Source of the DNA: Ruegeria sp. TM1040
Lineage (GTDB): Bacteria > Pseudomonadota > Alphaproteobacteria > Rhodobacterales > Rhodobacteraceae
Direction: 5' to 3'
DNA: 64,000 bases
Assembly (NCBI RefSeq): GCF_000014065.1
Contig: NC_008044.1
Span: 2,441,501-2,505,500 of the forward strand
The first letter of the stretch is position 1; each line of letters opens with the position of its first letter. The translations under genes were made by a program, and so were the position numbers. Below the pieces are notes generated by a model that was not told where the DNA came from, did no database searches, and saw only the letters and a list, made by a program, of their open reading frames with translations. Below, piece after piece: positions 8,814 to 16,579 of the stretch.

Positions 8814-10201
8814 TTGGCGATGTGCTTTCTGATATGATCTTCAATCGCGCCGAGATCATTGGCGATCCGGGTCACGCGCTCCGATCTGTCATACAGGTCT
8901 GCCATGCGAGGGGGAAGAGGCGGATGCACCTCCGAGGCCGCCTCGACCGCGGCCGGGAATTTTGCGGGATGCGCCGTGGCCAGCGTGACCATCGGCACCC
9001 CATCCTTGAGGTGTTCATTGGCGACCTTCACCCCAACTGCCCCATGTGGGCAAAGCAGCTCTCCTGAGGCCGCGAGTTCGGATTTGATCGTGGCGGAAGT
9101 CTCCTCCTCGGAAGCGCGGCCTGAGCTGTAGATTTCGCTCAACGCCTGCATGGCCCCCTGGCTCACGTTAAAACCACCACCGGTCTTCAGTTCGTCCATC
9201 AGCTGCGCCACAGCCGCGCCGTCCTGATCGTAGGCATAGAACAAGGCCCGCTCGAAGTTCGAAGAGACCTGAATATCCATAGAAGGCGAAATCGACGGGA
9301 TGGTCTCGCCTTTGAAATAGCCCTCGCCCGAGAGGCAGCGGTGCAGGATGTCGTTCTGGTTGGTGGCGACCACCAGCTGATCGATCGGCAGCCCCATCTG
9401 GCGCGCGATAAAGCCCGCAAAGATGTCGCCAAAGTTACCGGTCGGCACGGTGAAGGACACTTTGCGGTGCGGTGCGCCCAAGGCCACGGCAGCGGTGAAG
9501 TAATAGACCACCTGCGCCAAAACGCGGGCAAAGTTGATCGAGTTCACGCCCGCCAGATGCACCGAATCGCGGAAGTCAAAATCGTTGAACATGTCTTTGA
9601 CCGCAGCCTGGCAGTCGTCAAAGTCTCCATCCACCGCGAGGGCATGCACATTGGCGTCCTGCGGTGTGGTCATCTGGCGGCGCTGCACCTCGGAGACGCG
9701 GCCATGGGGATACATGATAAAGACGTTGACCGCGTCCAGACCGCGAAACGCCTCGATCGCCGCGGACCCGGTGTCGCCAGAAGTGGCACCCACGATGGTC
9801 ACGCTGTCGCCCCGGCGTTTGAGCGCGACCTGAAACAGCTGACCGATGAGCTGCATGGCGAAATCCTTGAACGCCAACGTCGGGCCGTGAAAGAGCTCCA
9901 ACAGGAAGTGGTTCGGCGCCATCTGTTTCAGCGGCGCGCGAGCGGCGTGCTCAAACCCGGCATAGGCGCGCGCGATGATGCCCTTGAATTCCTCTTCGGA
10001 GAAAGACCCCGACACATAGGGCCACATCACGCGAAACGCGACCTCCTCATAAGGCAGCCCGGCAAAGCCTGCGATTTCCTCTGCCGAGAGCGTCGGGATT
10101 TCTGCCGGAACATAAAGCCCGCCGTCGCGCGCAAGCCCGGTCAGCATGGCTTCTTCGAAGGTGAGTTCGGGCGCTTGGCCGCGGGTGGAGATATATTTCA
10201 T
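8810..10201 (-). CDS. thrC: Threonine synthase
   Basis: PLP enzyme that converts O-phosphohomoserine to threonine, last step of threonine synthesis, in the cytoplasm. The 463-residue protein starts MKYISTRGQ, a typical start for the long (enteric/plant type II) form. The PLP lysine lies in HGPTLAFKDFAMQ and the phosphate/PLP loop in GATSGDTGSAAIEAF; the TGNFGDIFAGF region is also present. The frame is open upstream to 10267, but ATG 10201 fits the family. It lies 14 bp downstream of the SURF1 gene and ends in the TTGA overlap with the M16 gene, so it is probably cotranscribed with the cytochrome oxidase assembly genes. Confidence 0.97.
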   Translation of the reverse strand: MKYISTRGQAPELTFEEAMLTGLARDGGLYVPAEIPTLSAEEIAGFAGLPYEEVAFRVMWPYVSGSFSEEEFKGIIARAYAGFEHAARAPLKQMAPNHFLLELFHGPTLAFKDFAMQLIGQLFQVALKRRGDSVTIVGATSGDTGSAAIEAFRGLDAVNVFIMYPHGRVSEVQRRQMTTPQDANVHALAVDGDFDDCQAAVKDMFNDFDFRDSVHLAGVNSINFARVLAQVVYYFTAAVALGAPHRKVSFTVPTGNFGDIFAGFIARQMGLPIDQLVVATNQNDILHRCLSGEGYFKGETIPSISPSMDIQVSSNFERALFYAYDQDGAAVAQLMDELKTGGGFNVSQGAMQALSEIYSSGRASEEETSATIKSELAASGELLCPHGAVGVKVANEHLKDGVPMVTLATAHPAKFPAAVEAASEVHPPLPPRMADLYDRSERVTRIANDLGAIEDHIRKHIAN

Positions 10202-10215
10202 GGCGTCAGTTCCTG

Positions 10216-10878
10216 TCAGGTTTTGGCGCGCGTACGCAAGAGAAAGGCGGCGGTCATGGCCGCCCATATGAGGGCGAGCGAGAACCAGGTGATGACATAT
10301 TGCAGATGATCGTTCGGGATGCCCTTGGTCGAGACAGGCAGAGGCGTGGGTTTTTCGGCCCCCGTGCGCACCACAACCAGCAAGGGTTCAGTGTTCAGGC
10401 GCTCGGACATATAGGCAATGTCGCGGGCGTAGAGGATGTTGGTGTCCACTTCAGGCGGCGGAGTGGTCCAGTCGCCTTCATCCGGCCAGAGGAGATTTCC
10501 GGTAAGCTCTGCGCGGCCCGTGGGGCGGGTATTTTCCTTGTCCGTGGCCCGGATGTAGCCGCGATCCACAAGGATGCGGCGACCCTCGTCCGTCACAAAG
10601 GGAGAGATCACGCGATAGCCTGCCCCCTCGGCCTCTGTGACCCAGAAGACATGTAGCTCCTCGGGTAGGATCTCACCCTCAAATCGCACCGCACGGTAGC
10701 GGTCCGCCTCGGGGTCTGGAGCCTCGGGCAAGGAGACCGGCTCTGCTGCGATGCGTGTCTCGATGGTGGCGAGGACGCCCTCTTTCCACGCCAGCCGTTG
10801 TAGCTGCCAGAGGCCCAACGAGACCAGCGCCACAAAGCCCAAGCCCCCTACCACCCCAAGAAAGATCACGCGTCGCAT
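10216..10878 (-). CDS. SURF1 family cytochrome c oxidase assembly protein
   Basis: Inner-membrane protein of 220 residues that helps insert haem a into subunit I of the aa3-type oxidase. It shows the canonical layout: an N-terminal membrane helix ending in the SLGLWQLQRLAWK signature, a large periplasmic loop with RVISPF and VDRGYI, and a C-terminal helix in HLQYVITWFSLALIW. ATG 10878 is preceded by GGAGGGG. It lies downstream of coxC after a 151-bp gap that carries two hairpins, and directly upstream of thrC. Confidence 0.95.
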   Translation of the reverse strand: MRRVIFLGVVGGLGFVALVSLGLWQLQRLAWKEGVLATIETRIAAEPVSLPEAPDPEADRYRAVRFEGEILPEELHVFWVTEAEGAGYRVISPFVTDEGRRILVDRGYIRATDKENTRPTGRAELTGNLLWPDEGDWTTPPPEVDTNILYARDIAYMSERLNTEPLLVVVRTGAEKPTPLPVSTKGIPNDHLQYVITWFSLALIWAAMTAAFLLRTRAKT

Positions 10879-10920
10879 CAAACGACCCCTCCAGATCCGA
10901 TTGCAATCTGCGCCCCAAAG

Positions 10921-10968
10921 GCCTGCCGCAAAACAGGCAAGAGGCGCGCGAGGTGATCCCCGCGCGCC
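10921..10968 (-). terminator. Tandem hairpins between coxC and the SURF1 gene
   Basis: Two inverted repeats lie side by side: GCCTG/CAGGC at 10921-10938 and an 8-bp GGCGCGCG/CGCGCGCC stem at 10943-10968. Neither has a long T tract, so they may act as a weak terminator or as an mRNA-processing or stabilising structure between coxC and SURF1. Confidence 0.4.
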
Positions 10969-11029
10969 CCGTTAGATACGTGCTGATTGCCGAAAGGAAA
11001 ACCGCAATCATGTACCCGCTACATTGAGA

Positions 11030-11845
11030 TCAGTGCGCCAGACCGGCGGTGCCCCAGATGTAGACGGCCACGAAGAGGAACAGCCACACAACGTCAACGA
11101 AGTGCCAGTACCAGGCCGCCATCTCAAAGCCCGCGTGGGACTTCGGCGTGAAATCGCCCCGCATCGCGCGAATCAGACACACGATCAGGAAGATGGTGCC
11201 GAGGATCACGTGGAAGCCGTGGAAACCGGTGGCCATGAAGAAGTTGGAGTAGAACTCGTCGCCGCCAAACTCCCAGCCTTCGTGCAGCAGGTGCACATAT
11301 TCATAGGCCTGCAGCGCAGTGAAGAAGATGCCAAGTGCGATACCGATGGCGAGGCCGTTCACCAGACCCTTGCGGTCATTGTCGTGCACAAGCGCGTGGT
11401 GCGCCCAGGTCACAGCACAGCCAGAGAGCAGCAACACCAGCGTGTTGATGAGCGGCAGGTGGAAGGCGTCAACCGGGTAGATGTCGGGCGCGACATATTC
11501 GGTGCCGACGTATTCTTCCATCGGGTACATGGCGTGTTTGAAGAACGACCAGAACCACGCGAAGAAGAACATGACTTCGGACATCACAAACAGGATGAAG
11601 CCGTAGCGCAGGCCGATCAGAACAACCGGCGTGTGATCGCCTGCCTTGTTTTCCGCAATGGTCTCAGACCACCAGCAGAAGGCAGAGTAGAGCACCGCAA
11701 CCAAACCGGCCCAGAACAGCCAGGCGGTGTAGTCGTGCATCCAGAGCACCGCGCCAAACAGCATGACGAAGGCGCCAAGCGAGCTCAGAAGCGGCCAAAT
11801 AGAAGGCGGCAGAATGTGGAAATCGTGGTTTTTTGCATGCGCCAT
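11030..11845 (-). CDS. coxC: Cytochrome c oxidase subunit III
   Basis: Integral membrane subunit III of the aa3-type oxidase, 271 residues with seven hydrophobic helices. Family marks are [16 protein letters not shown], the glutamate-bearing [14 protein letters not shown], and the last helix segment [16 protein letters not shown]. It lies 25 bp after ctaG and belongs to the coxB-ctaB-ctaG-coxC unit. Subunit I (coxA/ctaD) is not in the window, which matches the split arrangement known in Paracoccus and Rhodobacter. Confidence 0.97.
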   Translation of the reverse strand: MAHAKNHDFHILPPSIWPLLSSLGAFVMLFGAVLWMHDYTAWLFWAGLVAVLYSAFCWWSETIAENKAGDHTPVVLIGLRYGFILFVMSEVMFFFAWFWSFFKHAMYPMEEYVGTEYVAPDIYPVDAFHLPLINTLVLLLSGCAVTWAHHALVHDNDRKGLVNGLAIGIALGIFFTALQAYEYVHLLHEGWEFGGDEFYSNFFMATGFHGFHVILGTIFLIVCLIRAMRGDFTPKSHAGFEMAAWYWHFVDVVWLFLFVAVYIWGTAGLAH

Positions 11846-11870
11846 TTAAGTGTCCCTCACCAAAGCGGCC

Positions 11871-12458
11871 TTAGTTCAGTTCTGTCTCTGCCCCGGATGT
11901 ATCCCCGGTGTCGAGAGCGGCATAGCCCTCGGGCAGATCAATCTCATGAAATGTATACGACAAGGTGATCGTATGCACATATTTTGCCTCCGGGTCCTCG
12001 ATAATCTCGGGGTCCACGAAGAAGGTCACGGGCATCATCACCCGCTCCCCCGGTTGCAGCACCTGCTCGTTAAAGCAGAAACACTGAATTTTATCAAAGT
12101 AATAGCCCGCCGAGAACGGCGCGACGTTGTAAGACGCCTGGCCTGCAACCGGACGGTCTGTCGGGTTGTAAGCCTCATAGAAAGCAAGACCGGTCTCGCC
12201 AATCTTCAGCTCCATGATGCGCTCGACGGGTTTGAACTCCCACGGCATGCCGCGGTCCTTGGAGGCGTCAAAACGAACCTTGATGGTTTGGTCGAGCACC
12301 TGATCGGAGCCGGTCTCGGCGACCTGCGTAACGCCGCCAAAGCCCGTGACCCGGCAGAACCAGTCATAGAACGGCACCGACGCCCAGGCGAGGCCACCCA
12401 TCAGAACAACCACGCCAACCAGCTGCACCACTGTTTTTTGAGGTCCGTTCAACGCCAT
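11871..12458 (-). CDS. ctaG: Cytochrome c oxidase copper-insertion protein CtaG (Cox11)
   Basis: Membrane-anchored periplasmic copper chaperone that loads CuB of subunit I. In 195 residues there is one N-terminal helix (VVQLVGVVVLMGGLAWASV) followed by PFYDWFCRVTGFGG and the copper-binding IQCFCFNEQ motif with both cysteines intact, then PVTFFVDPEI. It starts at ATG 12458, four bases after the stop of the small coxF-like gene, and precedes coxC. Confidence 0.96.
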   Translation of the reverse strand: MALNGPQKTVVQLVGVVVLMGGLAWASVPFYDWFCRVTGFGGVTQVAETGSDQVLDQTIKVRFDASKDRGMPWEFKPVERIMELKIGETGLAFYEAYNPTDRPVAGQASYNVAPFSAGYYFDKIQCFCFNEQVLQPGERVMMPVTFFVDPEIIEDPEAKYVHTITLSYTFHEIDLPEGYAALDTGDTSGAETELN

Positions 12459-12462
12459 CAGA

Positions 12463-12624
12463 TTACTCCGTGCCCTGGGTTTCGGGGAAGCTGAAGCCGG
12501 TGGAGGTCACTTTGACCATCGTCAGCGCCAGAACCAGCACGACGAATCCCCCTAGCAACAGGCCAACACCCACGTTGCGCCCTTTGCGGCGGTTGTGGAT
12601 TTCATGTTCCTTGCGCAGGCTCAT
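12463..12624 (-). CDS. Small single-helix membrane protein of the cox cluster (CoxF-like)
   Basis: A 53-residue protein with a charged N-terminus (MSLRKEHEIHNRRKGRN) and one hydrophobic helix (VGVGLLLGGFVVLVLAL). Small proteins of this shape sit between ctaB and ctaG in many alphaproteobacteria and are sometimes called CoxF; their function in oxidase assembly is not established. ATG 12624 lies one base after the ctaB stop with GGGAGG upstream inside the ctaB end, and the stop is four bases before ctaG, so it is tightly coupled to both. Confidence 0.8.
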   Translation of the reverse strand: MSLRKEHEIHNRRKGRNVGVGLLLGGFVVLVLALTMVKVTSTGFSFPETQGTE

Positions 12625-12625
12625 C

Positions 12626-13567
12626 TTACCAGCCTCCCAGCCCATAGGGTTTCAACAGCGCCTCGGCGAGAATCGCGCCAAAGTGGAGGAAGAGGTAGAG
12701 CAGCGACAGTTTGAAGAAGGAGCGTTCGATCTTGAAGTTGTCGCTCTCGCAGATCTCCTCATCGCGGCGCCAGATCTGGACCGCGCCTTTCAGGAACAGC
12801 GCATTGAGCACAACAGCTGTAGTGAGATAGATCGGCCCTCCGACGCTGGTGAAGGCGGTGGTCAGCGCAAAGGCCGCGAGAATTACGGTGTAGACCAGGA
12901 TGTGCTTGCGCGTGGAGCGCCGCCCATGGGTCACGGTCAGCATCGGCACATCGGCCATGTCGTAATCATTGCGCATAAAAAGCGCGAGCGCCCAGAAATG
13001 CGGCGGCGTCCACAGGAAGGTCAGTGCAAACATCAGCCAGGGCTCGACCGACATGCTGCCGGTGGCCGCGATCCAGCCGATCACAGGCGGAAACGCCCCT
13101 GCCGCGCCACCGATGACGATGTTCTGCGGCGTCGCCCGCTTGAGCCACATGGTGTAGATCACCACGTAAAAGAAGATGGTGAACGCCAAGAACGCCCCTG
13201 CAAACACGTTGGTCGCAAGCGCCAGCATGATCACCGACAGGCCCGACAGCGCAAGGCCGAGACTCAGCGCTTCGCCCTTGTCGACTTTGCCAGCCGGGAT
13301 CGGGCGGCCCTTGGTGCGCTTCATCACCTGATCGATGTCGGCGTCCCACCACATATTGAGCGCGCCAGACGCCCCGCCGCCGATGGCAATGAACAGGATC
13401 GCACAGAAGCCGATCACCGGATGCACTCCGATGGGCGCAGCCATCAGGCCAACAAAGGCGGTGAACACGACAAGGGACATCACCCGCGGCTTCAGCAGCG
13501 CGAAGTAATCGCCAAGGGAAGCCTCCTCTTCGCGGGTCATGCTTGCATTGATGCTAGCGTCTGTCAT
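12626..13567 (-). CDS. ctaB: Protohaem IX farnesyltransferase (haem O synthase)
   Basis: Membrane prenyltransferase that adds farnesyl to haem b, giving haem O, the precursor of haem A for the oxidase. The 313-residue UbiA-family protein has the Asp-rich site NMWWDADIDQVMKRTKGRP at about residues 70-90 and multiple hydrophobic helices; an early LLKPRVMSLVVFTAFVG segment is typical. An in-frame ATG also exists nine codons downstream. The gene lies between coxB and the coxF-like gene. Its start overlaps a possible 24-codon leader reading frame at 13564-13638. Confidence 0.96.
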   Translation of the reverse strand: MTDASINASMTREEEASLGDYFALLKPRVMSLVVFTAFVGLMAAPIGVHPVIGFCAILFIAIGGGASGALNMWWDADIDQVMKRTKGRPIPAGKVDKGEALSLGLALSGLSVIMLALATNVFAGAFLAFTIFFYVVIYTMWLKRATPQNIVIGGAAGAFPPVIGWIAATGSMSVEPWLMFALTFLWTPPHFWALALFMRNDYDMADVPMLTVTHGRRSTRKHILVYTVILAAFALTTAFTSVGGPIYLTTAVVLNALFLKGAVQIWRRDEEICESDNFKIERSFFKLSLLYLFLHFGAILAEALLKPYGLGGW

Positions 13568-13638
13568 GTCTCGGGCTCTTTCAGGTCATGGACGACCACG
13601 CAAAGCGCGTGGTCGCTCTTGGTCTCATCCGTCAGCAC
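13564..13638 (-). other. Possible 24-residue leader peptide ORF upstream of ctaB
   Basis: In the gap between coxB and ctaB a GTG-start reading frame (begins MLTDETKSD, ends DLKEPET) stops at a TGA that overlaps the ctaB start as ATGA. The hairpin GACCACGC/GCGTGGTC at 13594-13614 lies within it. There is only a weak GAGAG ahead of the GTG. I cannot tell a true leader peptide from chance. Confidence 0.25.
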
Positions 13639-13685
13639 GCGGCTCTCTCAGCAGATAGCGGACGCGCGCCGAGGGTCCAGTCAGA

Positions 13686-14600
13686 TCACTTGGAAGCGAC
13701 GTCGTAGGGCTGCGGCAGACCCGCGTATTCCTCGATCGCGCCGTTCAGCCATTCCTGATAGGCTTCTTCGCTGACCACTTTGACGGTGATCGGCATATAA
13801 GCGTGGTCCTTGCCGCAAAGCTCGGAACATTGGCCAAAGTAGACGCCTTCTTTGGTTGGCTTGAACCACAGTTCCGCAAGGCGGCCGGGGATGCCATCCT
13901 GCTTCACGCCGAACGACGGCAGCGCCCAGGAGTGGATCACGTCAGCAGCCGTTACCTGCATCACGATGGTTTTGTTCACCGGAACAACAACCGCAGTGTT
14001 GGTCGCCAGAAGGAATTCGTCGCCTGCGTAGCCCGCTTCTTCGAGCTTCAGCTTCATCGCTTCGTCATAGACGAAAGGCGTCACATCCGCGTCGGCAGGG
14101 CGCGTGGATTCGTCCAGCGTCGCCGGGTGGCCGATGAGATAGCTGTCAAAGGCAAAGTCGTGATCCACATACTCGTAGCCCCAGTACCACTGGTAGCCGG
14201 TCACCTTGATGGTCACGTCGCCCTCGGGGATTTCCTGCTGGCGGAACAGTTCTGGCAGCGAGAAGGAGCCAATTACGATCAGGATAAGGATCGGCACCAC
14301 GGTCCAAGCGATCTCGATCGGGGTGTTGTGCGTGAAGCTCGCTGCCTTGGGGTTGGCGCGACGGTTGAAACGCACAATTGCGTAAAGCAGCAGACCACCC
14401 ACGAACACACAGATCGCGGTGATGATGATGAGAATCATGTAGTCGAGCTTGTGAATGCCCTCTGCCAATTCGGACGCCGCCGGCTGAAAACCGAGGTTGC
14501 CGTCCGTCGGCTTACCAATGGTTTCCAGACCTTCTTGCGCCATGGCTGGAAGGCTAGAAAGGGCGGCGATAAAGCCCGAAAGCGTCAAAGCATTCTTCAT
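13686..14600 (-). CDS. coxB: Cytochrome c oxidase subunit II
   Basis: Membrane-anchored subunit II that carries the CuA centre and receives electrons from cytochrome c. The 304-residue protein has a signal peptide (cleavage near PAMAQ), two helices (MILIIITAICVFVGGLLLYA and WTVVPILILIVIGSFSL), the aromatic region GYQWYWGYEYVDHDF, and the CuA motif CSELCGKDHAYMP with all ligands in place. ATG 14600 opens the cox unit. The 180-bp divergent space to tldD contains an FNR-type box at 14748-14761 that could control it. Confidence 0.97.
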   Translation of the reverse strand: MKNALTLSGFIAALSSLPAMAQEGLETIGKPTDGNLGFQPAASELAEGIHKLDYMILIIITAICVFVGGLLLYAIVRFNRRANPKAASFTHNTPIEIAWTVVPILILIVIGSFSLPELFRQQEIPEGDVTIKVTGYQWYWGYEYVDHDFAFDSYLIGHPATLDESTRPADADVTPFVYDEAMKLKLEEAGYAGDEFLLATNTAVVVPVNKTIVMQVTAADVIHSWALPSFGVKQDGIPGRLAELWFKPTKEGVYFGQCSELCGKDHAYMPITVKVVSEEAYQEWLNGAIEEYAGLPQPYDVASK

Positions 14601-14747
14601 GTCGTTTCCTGATCGCTTGATCGTTGCATGGGTTGGGATCGCGGAATCGTTCGAAAAACTCTACCGCGCCCGTTGTCTTTGTTGCCGTTAAAAATCATAT
14701 TCTCGGGAGGTTATAAAGAGGGTAGCGCGCGTCATAGCGTCTCTTTC

Positions 14748-14761
14748 TTGACTTAGATCAA
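14748..14761. promoter_or_regulatory. FNR/FnrL-type box in the coxB-tldD intergenic region
   Basis: The sequence TTGACTTAGATCAA fits TTGA-N6-TCAA, the FnrL consensus known from Rhodobacter, and matches nine of ten fixed positions of the E. coli FNR site. It lies 20 bp before the tldD start and 147 bp before the coxB start. Control of the aerobic oxidase by an oxygen sensor would make sense; the site itself is a pattern match only. Confidence 0.5.
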
Positions 14762-14780
14762 AAAAATCGAGGCCGATTTG

Positions 14781-16202
14781 ATGGATACAACCGCTTTTTC
14801 CCCGTTTGAAACCACACTTCCCGAAGATGAGGCGCTGCCGCTCCTGCGTGACGCACTGGCAGGTGCCGACGATGGCGAGATCTTTGCCGAGCGCACAAAA
14901 TCAGAGGCATTGGTATTCGACGACGGCCGTCTGCGTACGGCGAGCTATGATGCTGCCGAAGGATTCGGGCTGCGCGCGGTGCGGGGCGAAGTGGCGGGGT
15001 ATGCCCATTCGACCACCATGTCGATCTCGGCGCTGCGCCGCGCGGCCGAAACCGCACGGCTCGCAGTGGGCGCTGGCGGCGGCACCATGGCCCCTGCCCC
15101 GCAGGCCACCAATCAGAAACTCTATGGCGATCTGGATCCGATCGCGGCGCAGGCCTTTCCCGTGAAGGTCGAGACCCTGCGTGAGATCGACAGTTTTGCG
15201 CGCGACCTCGATCCGCGCGTCGTACAGGTCTCGGCCACGCTGGCAGCATCCTTGCAGGAAATCGAGATCCTGCGCGCCGATGGCACCCGCGTGCGCGACG
15301 TGCGACCGATGACGCGCGTGAATGTCTCGATCATCGTCGAGGACGGCGGACGGCGCGAGAGTGGCACTGCGGGCGGTGGCGGTCGGGTTGGCCTTGATGG
15401 GCTGATCGCGCCCGAGGACTGGCAGGCCAAAGCGCGTGAGGCGCTGCGAATCGCACTGGTGAACCTCGACGCGGAACCTGCGCCCGCCGGCGAGCTTGAC
15501 GTGGTACTTGGCCCCGGCTGGCCCGGCATCCTGCTGCACGAGGCGATCGGACACGGGCTGGAGGGCGATTTTAATCGGAAGGGATCCTCGGCATTTGCCG
15601 GGCTCATGGGACAGCGCATCGCAGCCCCCGGCGTTACCGTGCTGGACGATGGCACCATTCCGGACCGGCGCGGTTCGATCACCGTGGACGACGAGGGCAC
15701 GCCAAGCCAGAAGACCACATTGATCGAGGACGGCATCCTCGTAGGGTACATGCAGGATCGCCAGAACGCGCGCCTGATGGGCGTGGAGCCCACCGGTAAC
15801 GGGCGCCGTCAAAGCTATGCACACGCGCCGATGCCGCGGATGACCAACACCTATATGCTCGGCGGTGAGGCGACGCCCGAGGATCTGGTCAAAGAGGTCA
15901 AGGACGGAATCTGGGCCGTCGGCTTTGGCGGGGGACAGGTGGATATCACCAACGGCAAATTCGTATTCTCCTGCACCGAAGCCTACCGCGTCAAAGACGG
16001 CAAGGTCGGCGCCCCCGTCAAAGGCGCCACGCTGATCGGAGACGGCGCCACTGCGCTGCAGCAAATCCGCGGGCTCGGCAATGACATGGCGCTTGACCCC
16101 GGGATGGGGAACTGCGGCAAACAAGGCCAATGGGTACCTGTCGGCGTGGGCCAGCCCAGCGTGCTCATGGGCGGATTGACGGTCGGCGGATCTGCGACCT
16201 GA
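14781..16202 (+). CDS. tldD: Metalloprotease TldD
   Basis: Subunit of the TldD/TldE (PmbA) protease, which processes peptides such as microcin B17 and CcdA in enterobacteria. The 473-residue protein contains the metal site LLHEAIGHGLEGD (HExxxH) at about residue 254 and the terminal region with GNCGKQGQWVPVGVGQP, both typical of TldD rather than TldE. A TTG precedes ATG 14781 directly; the ATG was chosen because GAGG lies upstream at good spacing. TldE is not in the window. It diverges from coxB, and two hairpins follow it. Confidence 0.95.
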   Translation: MDTTAFSPFETTLPEDEALPLLRDALAGADDGEIFAERTKSEALVFDDGRLRTASYDAAEGFGLRAVRGEVAGYAHSTTMSISALRRAAETARLAVGAGGGTMAPAPQATNQKLYGDLDPIAAQAFPVKVETLREIDSFARDLDPRVVQVSATLAASLQEIEILRADGTRVRDVRPMTRVNVSIIVEDGGRRESGTAGGGGRVGLDGLIAPEDWQAKAREALRIALVNLDAEPAPAGELDVVLGPGWPGILLHEAIGHGLEGDFNRKGSSAFAGLMGQRIAAPGVTVLDDGTIPDRRGSITVDDEGTPSQKTTLIEDGILVGYMQDRQNARLMGVEPTGNGRRQSYAHAPMPRMTNTYMLGGEATPEDLVKEVKDGIWAVGFGGGQVDITNGKFVFSCTEAYRVKDGKVGAPVKGATLIGDGATALQQIRGLGNDMALDPGMGNCGKQGQWVPVGVGQPSVLMGGLTVGGSAT

Positions 16203-16228
16203 GCACTCAGATGAATCCGTGACACAAG

Positions 16229-16256
16229 TGATCTGGCGCGACACCGCGCCAGATCA
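16229..16256. repeat. Perfect 12-bp hairpin after tldD
   Basis: TGATCTGGCGCG pairs fully with CGCGCCAGATCA around an ACAC loop. No T tract follows, so it is not a standard terminator by itself; it may protect the tldD mRNA end or act with the T-tailed hairpin that follows 12 bp later. Confidence 0.6.
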
Positions 16257-16268
16257 GTCGACAAATAG

Positions 16269-16306
16269 GACGACTCGCAGATACTCTGGGAGTCGTCTTT
16301 TCTTTT
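16269..16306 (+). terminator. Rho-independent terminator of tldD
   Basis: An 8-bp stem GACGACTC/GAGTCGTC, with a further CAG/CTG pairing inside the loop, is followed by TTTTCTTTTC. This is a clear T-tailed terminator. Confidence 0.85.
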
Positions 16307-16579
16307 CAGGGCTCTAGGGCCAGCAAAGAATGACCGCGGCATTATTTATGCTTAACAGATCAGGGATTTTCACCTTCCTGACTGCAGTCTGTGGACGTGA
16401 TTTTGCCTTGGGGCATGCTGGTCCAAACACTTTCTCCGCAGCGCCACGCCAGCGCATATCATTTATTTTCAATGACATAGCAAAAAGTACCGAAAAATCT
16501 CGATAAACTTTTGGGATGTTCACCACCTGTTAACCCCTCAGGCCTTAATCCTAATATTGCAACAAGGCGAGGCGAGGGC

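Larger units (their letters stand above)
16203..16579. other. 377-bp gap between tldD and dprA
   Basis: The left part holds two hairpins (16229-16256 and 16269-16306). From about 16310 to 16560 the base composition is noticeably richer in A and T than the flanking genes and I see no convincing gene. TTAACCCCTCAGGCCTTAA near 16531 resembles spaced TTAA half-sites but not at the CtrA distance. The dprA promoter presumably lies here. Confidence 0.5.

Noticed and set aside
12470-13774. 434-codon plus-strand frame across ctaB and the coxF-like gene
   Set aside because: Antisense to membrane-protein genes, His/Arg/Gln-rich composition typical of shadow frames.
14901-16244. 447-codon minus-strand frame across tldD
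   Set aside because: Shadow of TldD, whose HExxxH site and length are normal.
16314-16526. 70-codon minus-strand frame in the AT-richer gap before dprA
   Set aside because: No ribosome site, no recognisable motif and unusual composition; left as part of the gap.
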